Part shown: positions 1 to 7,597 of the stretch, one piece after another
How the letters are laid out: the number at the start of each line of letters is the position of its first letter
Position numbering within the stretch: position 1 is the first letter of the stretch
NCBI GenBank assembly: GCA_009694265.1
Contig: SHVM01000013.1
Span: 1 to 37,841, forward strand
Source: Pseudolabrys sp.
GTDB taxonomy: Bacteria; Pseudomonadota; Alphaproteobacteria; Rhizobiales; Xanthobacteraceae
Reading direction: 5' to 3'
DNA length: 37,841 nucleotides
Notes under the pieces: model-generated
Seen by the model: only the letters and a program-made list of their open reading frames with translations
Told to the model about the DNA's origin: nothing
The model's database searches: none
Translations under genes and position numbers: made by a program

Positions 1-105
1 AGCGGCAAAACCTCGACCTTCATCATTTTCCAGACACCTGAAGAGGGCATCGGATTCCCGATGAGTCTCGCCGGTTTTGGAGAGGGTTACGACAAGCTGC
101 CCTGA
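1..105 (+). CDS. IalB-like (invasion associated locus B family) protein, C-terminal end
   Basis: Frame 1 is open from the first base to the TGA at 103-105 and encodes 34 residues. The tail contains PEEGIGFPMSLAGF followed by a short hydrophilic end. An acidic-glycine turn followed by (P)xSLxGF and a terminal LP is typical of the end of IalB-family periplasmic proteins, which are common in Hyphomicrobiales. The start and the signal peptide lie outside the window. The call rests on this short tail only, so the family is likely but not certain. Confidence 0.6.
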   Translation, partial: SGKTSTFIIFQTPEEGIGFPMSLAGFGEGYDKLP

Positions 106-180
106 TACTTCCCGCCCTCGCCTTCATCGCCCGATCCGTGGATACTGCGCGCACTTTTGATGGCGCAGGAGAAACACGCG

Positions 181-1062
181 GTGAAACTCGGATTTGTCGG
201 GCTTGGCGCCATGGGTCAATTGATTGTTCCGCGCCTGATGGCGGCGGGACATGAGGTAATCGGCTGGAATAGGTCGCGGGAGAAGGCTGTTCTTCTGCAA
301 GACCAGGGCATGCTCTGGGCAGAAACTCCTCGCGAGGTGGCAGAGTACTGCGAGTTCGTCTTCTCCATCGTGACAGACGCCAAGGCGGTGAAAGAGGTGG
401 CTCTCGGCCCCGACGGCATCCTCGCCGGCCTGCGCCAAGGCGGCATCTATATCGACATGAGCACCATCGAGCCGGACGAGAGCCGCGCCATTGCCGCGAA
501 ATTCACCAAAGCTGGATCGATCATGCTGGACGGCCCGCTCTCGGGCTCACCAGTCACCGTCGTGCAAGGCAACGCCTCGATCATGATCGGCGGTGACGAG
601 GCCGCCTTCGAACGCGTGAAGCCGGTGCTGCTCGCCATCGGCCCGAAGGTAACGCGCATTGGCGGCAATGGGCTGGCCTGCCAGATGAAGATCGCGATCA
701 ACCTGCTGCTGATGGTCGAGGTGATCGCCTTCAGCGAAGCGGTCGCGCTGGCCGAGAAGGGCGGCGTTGCCCGCGAGGTCGCGCTCGACGCCATCCTCAA
801 AAGTGTTGCCGCCTCGCCGGTGCTCGGCTATCGCGGACCGTTCATCCTCGAGGGTAAAATGCCGGAGGTGCCGCTCGCCGACGTCACGCTGCAACAAAAA
901 GATATGCTGCTGGCGCTCAATCTCGGCCGCACGCTCGGCAGCCCGGTGCCGCTCGCCGCCGCGGCTAACGAGATGATGAATGCCTGCCGCGGGCTCGGCA
1001 TCGACGGCAATGATTTCGTGGTCGCACATCAAGTCTACCGGCGTTTGGGGGGACAGGAATGA
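181..1062 (+). CDS. NAD(P)-dependent 3-hydroxyisobutyrate dehydrogenase-family oxidoreductase
   Basis: This is a beta-hydroxyacid dehydrogenase of about 293 residues, the usual family length. The N-terminus has the Rossmann fingerprint GFVGLGAMG. The substrate-binding motif follows as DGPLSGSPVTVVQGNAS, and the catalytic-lysine region reads CQMKIAINLLL. Such enzymes oxidise 3-hydroxyisobutyrate, tartronate semialdehyde or related acids; the substrate cannot be read from sequence. I chose GTG 181 because AGGAG sits at 167-171 with normal spacing and the protein then begins directly with the Rossmann strand. TTG 157 and ATG 160 are in-frame alternatives without a visible ribosome site. A cupin gene follows after 16 bp, and a hydratase lies further down on the same strand, suggesting a small catabolic operon. 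Confidence 0.88.
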   Translation: MKLGFVGLGAMGQLIVPRLMAAGHEVIGWNRSREKAVLLQDQGMLWAETPREVAEYCEFVFSIVTDAKAVKEVALGPDGILAGLRQGGIYIDMSTIEPDESRAIAAKFTKAGSIMLDGPLSGSPVTVVQGNASIMIGGDEAAFERVKPVLLAIGPKVTRIGGNGLACQMKIAINLLLMVEVIAFSEAVALAEKGGVAREVALDAILKSVAASPVLGYRGPFILEGKMPEVPLADVTLQQKDMLLALNLGRTLGSPVPLAAAANEMMNACRGLGIDGNDFVVAHQVYRRLGGQE

Positions 1063-1078
1063 TTGAGGGAGAATTTGC

Positions 1079-1570
1079 ATGACGTCATCGGCTGAAAAAT
1101 TCGGAGCAGCTCTCGCCAAAGCCATGAAAGGCACCGCGGCGAAATGGAAAGAGGGCGAGCAACCGCCTGTCATGTTCCGCACGAACTTGCGCGACGTGCC
1201 GAAGGTCGAGGGCCTCAAGCGCGACGACGGCTGGGTCGATATGCAGGTGCAATTCCTGATCGACAAGAAAACCGCCGACGCCAATCACGTGGTCGGCTGG
1301 ACCGTGCTCAAGCCGGGCGCGCGCCACGAGAACCATCGCCATCGCAACTGCGACGAGTTCTTCATCGTGCTGAAAGGCCACGGCATGATCTACACCGACA
1401 AGGGCGACACGCCGTCGGCGCAAGGCGACGTGGTCTATTCGCCGCGCGGCTGCTGGCACGGATTCAACAACACGTCGAACGAAGATGTCGTGCTGGTGTG
1501 GGGCTGGATGGGCGCCGGCTCGATCGAAGCGTCGGGCTACGAGGTGCATCCGGAGAGTCATAAGCAATAA
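1079..1570 (+). CDS. Cupin domain protein
   Basis: This is a 163-residue single-domain cupin. Motif 1 is recognisable as the His-rich stretch HENHRHRNCDEFFIVLKGHG, and motif 2 as GDVVYSPRGCWHGFNN, giving the usual His/Glu metal ligands of the beta-barrel. Translation starts at ATG 1079 behind GAGGGAGAA. Cupins of this kind are dioxygenases, isomerases or small-molecule binding proteins, and no substrate can be assigned here. It lies 16 bp after the dehydrogenase gene, so the two are probably co-transcribed. The downstream hydratase gene is separated from it by a palindromic repeat. Confidence 0.85.
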   Translation: MTSSAEKFGAALAKAMKGTAAKWKEGEQPPVMFRTNLRDVPKVEGLKRDDGWVDMQVQFLIDKKTADANHVVGWTVLKPGARHENHRHRNCDEFFIVLKGHGMIYTDKGDTPSAQGDVVYSPRGCWHGFNNTSNEDVVLVWGWMGAGSIEASGYEVHPESHKQ

Positions 1571-1572
1571 TC

Positions 1573-1667
1573 GTCATTCCGAGACGGCGCCTTAGCACCG
1601 GACCCGGAATCCAGATGCGTACAGAATGTGTTTCTGGATCCCGGGTTCGCTCGCACCCCGGAATGAC
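1573..1667. repeat. Rhizobial-type palindromic intergenic repeat
   Basis: The outer arms GTCATTCCG (1573-1581) and CGGAATGAC (1659-1667) are exact reverse complements. Inner arms at 1599-1615 and 1633-1649 match at 15 of 17 positions. The wording (cattccg, acccggaatccaga, tctggatcccgggttcg) resembles short palindromic elements scattered between genes in Bradyrhizobium relatives. It sits between the cupin and hydratase genes. It could form a cruciform or a hairpin in the transcript and partly uncouple the two genes. Confidence 0.8.
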
Positions 1668-1686
1668 AGAGAAGGGAATTGCGAAC

Positions 1687-2394
1687 ATGAACGCCTGGGA
1701 CCATCCGCTCATCAAGAAGGGCATGCCCGTGCAGCTCGCGAAGCGGCGCGCGCGCATGACCGCCGGCGAGCGGTCGCTCGGCTGGAAAGTGGGATTGGGC
1801 GCGCCTGCCGCCATGCAAAAGGCCGGCATCATGGCGCCACTGGTCGGCTATCTAATGCAGCGCGGGCTGCTGCTATCCGGCAGCACGGTGTCGCTCAACG
1901 GCTGGACCAAGCCGGTGGCCGAGCCGGAAATCTGCGTGCGCATGATGAGCAATCTGGGCGGCGGCGTAACGGCCGATGCCGCGCTGGCGGCGGTGAAGGA
2001 AATCTTGCCCGCCATCGAACTGGCCGATTTCGATCCAGTGCCGACACCGGACAATCTCGACATGGTGCTGGAAGGCGATGTCTACCAGCGCCACGTCATT
2101 TTATGCGGCAATACGCGCTTCGGCAGCAGCACGGCGGGGTTAACGTCGCGCCTGATTCGGCGTGGCAAGGAAGCAGCAAAGACCACCGATCTCGAAGCCC
2201 TGACCGGCAAGCTTGGCGACATCGTCGCGCATGTCGCCAACACCCTGGCCGCTTATGGCGAGAAGCTTTCCGCCGGCGATGTCATCATCACCGGCTCGAT
2301 CACGCCGCCGATCATGATCGAAGCGGACGAGAATCAAATCACCCACGCGATCGACCCGATTGGTGAGGTGAGCGTAGCGTTTACTCAAGAGTGA
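1687..2394 (+). CDS. 2-keto-4-pentenoate hydratase-like (fumarylacetoacetase family) enzyme
   Basis: The protein has 235 residues. It carries the MhpD-type signature GWKVGLGAPAAMQ near residue 32, an acidic metal-site region (EPEICVRM, then EILPAIELADFD), and a C-terminal GDVIITGSIT segment typical of 2-oxopent-4-enoate hydratases and 4-oxalocrotonate decarboxylases. These enzymes act late in meta-cleavage of aromatic compounds. I placed the start at ATG 1687, behind AGAAGGGA at 1669-1676. The reading frame is open further upstream to ATG 1615, but that extension only translates the palindromic repeat. The position after the dehydrogenase and cupin suggests catabolism of a small keto or hydroxy acid. 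The exact substrate is unknown. Confidence 0.82.
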   Translation: MNAWDHPLIKKGMPVQLAKRRARMTAGERSLGWKVGLGAPAAMQKAGIMAPLVGYLMQRGLLLSGSTVSLNGWTKPVAEPEICVRMMSNLGGGVTADAALAAVKEILPAIELADFDPVPTPDNLDMVLEGDVYQRHVILCGNTRFGSSTAGLTSRLIRRGKEAAKTTDLEALTGKLGDIVAHVANTLAAYGEKLSAGDVIITGSITPPIMIEADENQITHAIDPIGEVSVAFTQE

Positions 2395-2407
2395 CCGAAG
2401 AAAATCC

Positions 2408-3082
2408 GTGACCCCCTGGACCCTGCTCGATAAGGCCCAAGTGCCCGACGGCGGCGAACTCCGCCTGATGCGGCGTGGCGCCGAATTCTCGATCAGGCTG
2501 GATCAAAACGAACTGATGAACAGCCGCCTCAGCGCAACCGAACAGGCGCTCGCCACCATTGCTTGCGAGAAAATTCGGGCCCGCGCGCGGCCGCGGATCC
2601 TGATCGGCGGATTGGGCATGGGCTTCACGCTGCGGGCCACCCTGACCGTACTCGAAAAGCAGGCCCAAATCGTTGTCGCCGAACTGGTGCCAGCGGTGGT
2701 GGCTTGGGCGCGCGGTCCGATGGCGGAAATGTTCGGCAACAGCCTGACTGACCGCCGAGTGCGCATCCACGAAACGGACGTGGGCGATCTGATCAGGACC
2801 AGTCGCTCGACCTACGACGCGATTCTGCTCGACGTCGACAATGGACCCGAAAGCATGACGCGCAAGTCCAATGATCGGCTGTATGACCTAGAGGGATTAC
2901 GCGCCGCACATGCGGCGCTGCGTCCCGGCGGCGTATTGGCCGTATGGTCATCAAGCCCGAACTCGAAATTCACGGCGCGGCTGCGCAAGACCGGTTTTGA
3001 CGTGGTCGAGAATCCCGTGCGCGCCAAGGGACCGCAAGGTGGCGCGCAGCATTTCATCTGGACTGCGATGCGCAAACCGTAG
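2408..3082 (+). CDS. Spermidine synthase-like SAM-dependent methyltransferase fold protein
   Basis: This 224-residue protein starts at GTG 2408, 13 bp after the hydratase stop, behind GAAGAAAA. It has a Rossmann-like nucleotide site (ILIGGLGMGFTLRATL), an acidic residue after strand 2 (VVAELVPAVVAW) and the post-motif YDAILLDVDNGP, the arrangement seen in polyamine synthase-like proteins. The last strand region reads PGGVLAVWSSSPN. Polyamine synthases proper are longer and have an N-terminal beta domain, reduced here to about 60 residues, so a true spermidine synthase role is doubtful. The stop codon is TAG, a genuine use of amber in this genome. Confidence 0.75.
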   Translation: MTPWTLLDKAQVPDGGELRLMRRGAEFSIRLDQNELMNSRLSATEQALATIACEKIRARARPRILIGGLGMGFTLRATLTVLEKQAQIVVAELVPAVVAWARGPMAEMFGNSLTDRRVRIHETDVGDLIRTSRSTYDAILLDVDNGPESMTRKSNDRLYDLEGLRAAHAALRPGGVLAVWSSSPNSKFTARLRKTGFDVVENPVRAKGPQGGAQHFIWTAMRKP

Positions 3083-3141
3083 CCAAATCGCCCCGGACGC
3101 CCTATCTAATCCATTGAGGGCGCCACCGGAGTTTTTGAACC

Positions 3142-4563
3142 ATGGACCCAGCTATTTCCTCCCTGATCGACCGTGCCGGGCTCGACAAGGCCAAGGTCCG
3201 CCAGTTGATCGGACGCGGGCTGGAAGGCGCCGACGACGGCGAATTGTTCCTGGAATACAAGCAGTCGGAAGCGTTGGTGTTCGACAACGGACGCCTCAAG
3301 CAGGCGACCTATGACACCACGCAAGGATTCGGCCTGCGCGCGGTCAAGGACGAGGCGGTCGGCTATGCCCACGCCTCGGATTTGTCGGAAGGCGCGCTGG
3401 CGCGCTCGGCCGAGGCGGTGCGCGCGGTCAAGAGCGGCCACAGCGGCACATATGCCGAGGCGCCCGGCCGCACCAACCGCAAGCTTTACGGCGACGACAA
3501 TCCGCTCGGCACACAGGTTTTCGAGGCCAAAGTAAAATTGCTCGAGACCCTGGACGCCTATGCGCGCGCCAAAGACCCGCGCGTGCGGCAGGTCACCGCC
3601 AGCATCGCCGCCACCTGGCAGGTGGTGGAAATTTTGCGCGCCGATGGCGAGACCTATCGCGACATCCGGCCGCTGGTGCGGCTGAATGTTTCCGTGGTGA
3701 CCGGCGACGGCGATCGGCAGGAGAGCGGCAGCTACGGCGCCGGCGGGCGCGAGGGCTATGCGCGCTTCATCGAGACCCATGCCTGGCAGAGCGCGGTCGA
3801 CGAGGCGGTGCGGCAGTCGCTGATCAATCTTGATGCGGTGGCGGCACCCGCGGGCGAGATGGATGTCGTGCTCGGTTCGGGCTGGCCGGGCGTGATGCTG
3901 CATGAAGCGGTCGGCCACGGCCTGGAAGGCGATTTTAATCGCAAGAAGACCTCTGCATTCGCCGGTTTGATGGGCCAGCAGGTCGCCGCCAAGGGCGTCA
4001 CCGTGGTCGATGACGGTACCATGGCGTCGCGCCGCGGTTCGCTGTCGATCGACGATGAAGGCACGCCGACCAACCGCACCGTGCTGATCGAGGACGGCAT
4101 TCTGGTCGGCTACATGCAGGACCGGCAGAACGCGCGGCTGATGAACATGAAGCCGACCGGCAATGGGCGGCGCGAGAGCCACGCCCACGTGCCGATGCCG
4201 CGCATGACCAACACCGCCATGCTGGCCGGAAAGCACGATCCGAAAGAGATCATCGCTTCGGTGAAGAACGGTTTGTACGCCGTGAGCTTCGGCGGCGGCC
4301 AAGTCGACATCACCTCGGGCAAATATGTGTTCCAATGCACCGAGGCGTATAAAATCGAGAACGGCAAAGTAGGCCACCCGGTGAAGGGCGCCATGCTGAT
4401 CGGCAACGGACCGACCGACCTGCATCGCATCAGCATGATTGGTAACGACTTCGCGCTCGATCCCGGTATTGGCACCTGCGGCAAGAACGGCCAAGGCGTG
4501 CCGGTCGGCGTCGGCCAGCCAAGCCTGCGCATGGATCGGATTACGGTCGGCGGGACCGGTTAA
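3142..4563 (+). CDS. tldD: Metalloprotease TldD
   Basis: This 473-residue protein has the normal TldD length. The zinc site is the HExxxH motif HEAVGHGLEGD, with H254, E255 and H259. The C-terminal stretch GTCGKNGQGVPVGVGQPSLR is also typical. TldD forms a heterodimer with TldE (PmbA) that degrades unfolded peptides and matures some modified peptides. No pmbA gene is in the window, so its partner must be encoded elsewhere. The N-terminal VFDNGRLKQATYDTTQGFGL matches the family start. Its TAA stop overlaps the stop codon of the convergent downstream gene by 4 bp. Confidence 0.95.
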   Translation: MDPAISSLIDRAGLDKAKVRQLIGRGLEGADDGELFLEYKQSEALVFDNGRLKQATYDTTQGFGLRAVKDEAVGYAHASDLSEGALARSAEAVRAVKSGHSGTYAEAPGRTNRKLYGDDNPLGTQVFEAKVKLLETLDAYARAKDPRVRQVTASIAATWQVVEILRADGETYRDIRPLVRLNVSVVTGDGDRQESGSYGAGGREGYARFIETHAWQSAVDEAVRQSLINLDAVAAPAGEMDVVLGSGWPGVMLHEAVGHGLEGDFNRKKTSAFAGLMGQQVAAKGVTVVDDGTMASRRGSLSIDDEGTPTNRTVLIEDGILVGYMQDRQNARLMNMKPTGNGRRESHAHVPMPRMTNTAMLAGKHDPKEIIASVKNGLYAVSFGGGQVDITSGKYVFQCTEAYKIENGKVGHPVKGAMLIGNGPTDLHRISMIGNDFALDPGIGTCGKNGQGVPVGVGQPSLRMDRITVGGTG

Positions 4564-5051
4564 AAATAAGCAATTGTGCGGCCGCAGATCGCAACCAACA
4601 GCCAGAGTCCGACCGATATGAATCCGGCCATGCGCACGTCGCGCGGCATCGGCTTAAGCGGCTTGAGCTTGTTCACCTTCGGCGCCAGCACCCATTCGAA
4701 ATAGGCGACGTTCAAAAGTCCGGTCACGATCAGCGCGGCTTTGACCTGGAACACCGGATTGATGACGACGTGACTAGCTTCCGCGGCGAACAGCACGAAG
4801 CCGCTGGCCGCCAGTCCCGCAAAGGCAAAAAGGGCGACACGGCGCGACATTTTCAAAACATGGCCGGGCGAAGTCGCCGCCAGCGCGCCCGACAGGCGCA
4901 AATCCATCACCGCGATGGCGCCTGCGAAGAAAAACAGCGACGCGATGTGAGCGACATTGGCCGTCATATAGGCCCAGGCCGATTGCCGGATCGAGGCGGC
5001 GAAAGATGACCCTTCGAGCGCGACGAAAATCGCCGGTGCGTGTTCGGTCAT
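4560..5051 (-). CDS. Small integral membrane protein, DUF6644-like
   Basis: The protein has 163 residues and about four hydrophobic helices: an ANVAHIASLFFFAGAIAVMD region, VALFAFAGLAASGFVLFAAE, a segment after FQVKAALIVTG, and a C-terminal FISVGLWLLVAICGRTIAYF. A histidine in helix 1 and a short His after AAEAS could bind haem or metal, but this is speculative. It lies 33 bp behind the DUF6152 secreted protein on the same strand, a pairing I recall from other Hyphomicrobiales, and the two are probably an operon. Function is unknown. Its stop codon overlaps that of tldD. Confidence 0.7.
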   Translation of the reverse strand: MTEHAPAIFVALEGSSFAASIRQSAWAYMTANVAHIASLFFFAGAIAVMDLRLSGALAATSPGHVLKMSRRVALFAFAGLAASGFVLFAAEASHVVINPVFQVKAALIVTGLLNVAYFEWVLAPKVNKLKPLKPMPRDVRMAGFISVGLWLLVAICGRTIAYF

Positions 5052-5084
5052 TCCCAGCTCCTGTTAGCGTTACGGGACCGCGCC

Positions 5085-5432
5085 CTAGCGCATTTCAAAG
5101 ACCTTGCCGTCCACCGTGATGCGTTCCGCGCACATTTCGTCTTTCTCGACCGTCGAAGCGTAACCATAAGCAATCACCATCTTGCCGGCCGCGATCATCT
5201 CCGGCGCGAGGCCGCGATTGGTCATGCGGAAGGTCGGGGCCAGCGTGACGGTCCATTCCTTGTCGGCGCCCTTCACCGTGATGGTGGCGTGCGGATTTTC
5301 GAACTTCGAGGTGAGGATCGGGCCGGTGACGGTCACCGGCTTGGCGGCGTCGTAACTGCCCCAGCCGTGATGAGCCGCGGCCGGACCCGCGAGCGCCGCC
5401 AATACGGCGAGCAGAGCGATGCGTTTTGACAT
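5085..5432 (-). CDS. DUF6152 family secreted protein
   Basis: The mature part follows a clear signal peptide (MSKRIALLAVLAALAGPAAA) and begins with HHGWGSYD, the hallmark of DUF6152 proteins. The chain is 115 residues and looks like a small beta-rich periplasmic domain (VTVTGPILTSKFENPHATI). I chose ATG 5432 because GGAG precedes it at the right distance; the longer open frame reaches into the PAN-protein gene. The N-terminal His-His pair after cleavage hints at metal or haem binding, which is inference only. It is probably co-transcribed with the DUF6644-like membrane protein downstream. Confidence 0.8.
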   Translation of the reverse strand: MSKRIALLAVLAALAGPAAAHHGWGSYDAAKPVTVTGPILTSKFENPHATITVKGADKEWTVTLAPTFRMTNRGLAPEMIAAGKMVIAYGYASTVEKDEMCAERITVDGKVFEMR

Positions 5433-5467
5433 GATTCGATCTCCATAATCTTTGCCGTGACTTTGAT

Positions 5468-6025
5468 CTAACGCACGACCCCCGAAATGCAGCACGGCTT
5501 TTTTCGCGGCCGCGTGATCTTGTCCTTCAGAAAACAACGCGCGGTGGGGCCAATATAGCCGGGCCGCACATAAGTCCAGGCGCGGCATTTGTTCTCACCC
5601 TCGCAGGCCGCCTTGCAGGTGGCACCGGACGTGTCGGACGCCGTGTCGAAATGGCGGTAGTCGCCGCCGAAGCGATCGATGGAGAATTCCGTCAGCCCGG
5701 TGAGCGGCTCGACCACACCGGCCCCGCGCACACCCGACACGCAGCACTTGTCCTCGACCCGCGGCGACACCCTGTTTTTTAGCCAGCAAATGGCGAGCGC
5801 GTTTTCCGTGCGCGGATAGGAAAAGCTCCAGGCCCGGCAGCGCGCCTCGCGCTCGCAACGAGCGGCGCAGAGCGCCGGATCGCCGGAGCGGATTTGGAAG
5901 CTGGTGTAGTCGCCGCCACGGCGGTCGAAGCCGGTTTGCGCCTGGGACGGGCTGGCTTGCGCAAGAGCCGCCAGCAATAGCGCGGTCAGCCCGAGCGTGT
6001 GCCATAAGCGTAAGAGAAATCGCAT
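5468..6025 (-). CDS. Secreted protein with two PAN/Apple domains
   Basis: The protein has 185 residues. A signal peptide (residues 1-30, ending SPSQAQ) is followed by two similar Cys-rich modules. Each contains FDRRGGDY or IDRFGGDY, a CxxxCExExxCRAW motif, a CWLKN or CFLKD segment and a terminal CC-SGV pair. This is the disulphide pattern of PAN_4 domains, which bind proteins or glycans outside the cytoplasm. ATG 6025 was preferred because the signal peptide starts there; the open frame continues 24 codons upstream without signal-like sequence. It sits 35 bp upstream of DUF6152 on the same strand, so it may belong to that transcript. The stop codon is TAG. Confidence 0.82.
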   Translation of the reverse strand: MRFLLRLWHTLGLTALLLAALAQASPSQAQTGFDRRGGDYTSFQIRSGDPALCAARCEREARCRAWSFSYPRTENALAICWLKNRVSPRVEDKCCVSGVRGAGVVEPLTGLTEFSIDRFGGDYRHFDTASDTSGATCKAACEGENKCRAWTYVRPGYIGPTARCFLKDKITRPRKKPCCISGVVR

Positions 6026-6205
6026 GTGTGCCAGCCGCCTTGAATTGAGGCCCCGGCGGCATGTTACCGCACCCGCTAGCAGAATGTCTCCGCGCAAAAA
6101 ATTGCGCCCGCCGGAGGGGCCGGCGGGCGCTTTGATCCGGCCGCGAGAGGGGATGTTCGCAGGCTTTCGGATCGCGCGGCCGATGAGAGGGATCGGCCGT
6201 TTCGG

Positions 6206-6493
6206 TTATATTTTCGGCGCGCGGTTCATGCGGCGCTCGATGGCGCGTTCACGCAGCAGCGCGGTCGGGTCTTCCCAGAACGGCTCCGAGAAGGCATCGC
6301 GCAGATCGGCGCGGGTAATGCCCAAATCGGCGAGCATGCGGCGGTCGAGGCTGGCCAGCGTGGTTGCTTCGTTCCAGTGGCGGCGGGCCCGCACCAATTT
6401 CTTGAGCCACTGCGTCACCAAAGCCAGCAAGCTGGCGAAGGCGCGCACCAAAGTGCCGCCGGCAATAGGCAAAACGGGGATATTGAAGCTCAT
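6206..6493 (-). CDS. DUF1127 domain protein
   Basis: The protein has 95 residues. The DUF1127 core occupies the second half: an Arg-rich helix (WLKKLVRARRHWNEATTLAS) and then LDRRMLADLGITRADLRDA. Family members are small basic proteins in alphaproteobacteria, some linked to RNA turnover or to phosphate and carbon metabolism, but the role of this copy is unknown. ATG 6493 has GGAG seven bases upstream; ATG 6505 overlaps that site. The gene diverges from the LysR regulator across an AT-rich intergenic region, so LysR control is plausible. Confidence 0.85.
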   Translation of the reverse strand: MSFNIPVLPIAGGTLVRAFASLLALVTQWLKKLVRARRHWNEATTLASLDRRMLADLGITRADLRDAFSEPFWEDPTALLRERAIERRMNRAPKI

Positions 6494-6599
6494 GTCAGTC
6501 TCCATTCAGTTCGCGGTTTAGGGCACCAAATTCGGCCTTTACCCGCACCGCAACCTCCCGAAATCCCCTCCCGATTCCTCTGGTGTTGGGGATATAGCG

Positions 6600-6690
6600 C
6601 CAGGGGGATTGATTAGTGAAACGAATGTTTTTAATCTGACCAATCGTAAATAATGATATGATCCGGTGCCTGAAAACACCGGCTTTTCGA
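6600..6690. promoter_or_regulatory. AT-rich divergent control region between DUF1127 and lysR genes
   Basis: Within GC-rich surroundings, 6608-6660 is strikingly AT-rich. It contains nested inverted repeats: GATTG (6607-6611) with CAATC (6641-6645), and GATTA (6611-6615) with TAATC (6632-6636). Such spaced dyads resemble LysR-type operators. A hairpin CCGGTG-N8-CACCGG (6663-6682) follows in the lysR leader. These repeats are seen in the sequence; their regulatory role is inference. Confidence 0.4.
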
Positions 6691-6714
6691 GGCTCAAATC
6701 CCAGGAAATGCACC

Positions 6715-7593
6715 ATGACCGCCCTGCTCGACATCGACCAACTGCGCGCTTTCATCGCCATCGCCGAGACCGGCAGCTTCACCAAGGCGGCTGAGGTCGT
6801 GAACAAGACTCAGTCGGCGGTGTCGATGCAGATGAAACGGCTGGAGGAGCGGCTCGACCGACCGATTTTTGCGCGCAACGGGCGCGCCTCCAAGCTCACC
6901 GAAGACGGCCAGCGCCTGCTCGATTACGCGCGCCGCATCGTCAAACTCAATATCGAAACCATCACCGCATTCTCCGATGCCGAACTGTCCGGCCGCGTAA
7001 GACTTGGCGTTCCGGACGATTATGCTGACCGCTATCTGCCCGAGATCATGGCGCGGTTCTCGCGCGCCTATCCCGGCGTCGAGCTGACCGTGATCTGCGA
7101 GCCGTCGGTCGATCTGCTCGAGCGCATCGACGCCAACGAGATCGATCTCGCCATTGTCACTAACTGCGAAACCAAGCGCGCCTCGGAAACTTTCCGGCGG
7201 GAGCGGCTGCTGTGGGTGACATCGAGCCGACATTCGACTCACACCGAGGAGCGTTTGCCGCTGGCGCTCGGGCGGCCGACCTGTAGCTGGCGGCGCATCG
7301 CGATTGAGCGGCTTGAGACGACCGGCCGGGCCTATCGCGTTTTGTATTCGAGCTCGAATGCCGGCGCGGTGGCTGCCGCCGTGCTGGCCGGACTGGCTGT
7401 GTCGGTTCTCGCCGAATCCGGATTGCGGCCGGGCATGCGCGTGCTTACCGCCACGGAAGGATTTCCCGAACTGCCGGCGTGCCGCGTCGGACTGGTGCGC
7501 AATGCACACGAGGGCTCGACACTGGCCGACGCGCTGGCCGAGCATATCGTGTCGTCGCTCGACAATTTATCGGAAGCGCAGGCAGCGGAATAA
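6715..7593 (+). CDS. LysR family transcriptional regulator
   Basis: The protein has 292 residues. The N-terminal winged helix-turn-helix reads DQLRAFIAIAETGSFTKAAE, then TQSAVSMQMKRLEE. The effector-binding domain begins near residue 90 with GRVRLGVPDDYADRYLP. ATG 6715 was chosen because AGGAAA lies 6-7 bases before it and the protein then starts immediately before the HTH; the frame is open to ATG 6658. Effector and targets are unknown. The divergent DUF1127 gene is the obvious candidate target. The gene converges with gshA. Confidence 0.92.
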   Translation: MTALLDIDQLRAFIAIAETGSFTKAAEVVNKTQSAVSMQMKRLEERLDRPIFARNGRASKLTEDGQRLLDYARRIVKLNIETITAFSDAELSGRVRLGVPDDYADRYLPEIMARFSRAYPGVELTVICEPSVDLLERIDANEIDLAIVTNCETKRASETFRRERLLWVTSSRHSTHTEERLPLALGRPTCSWRRIAIERLETTGRAYRVLYSSSNAGAVAAAVLAGLAVSVLAESGLRPGMRVLTATEGFPELPACRVGLVRNAHEGSTLADALAEHIVSSLDNLSEAQAAE

Positions 7594-7597
7594 CCGC

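Noticed and set aside
3106-4494. Long minus-strand open frame of 462 codons opposite tldD
   Set aside because: It is a shadow of tldD with low-complexity His/Ala/Arg composition and no family features.
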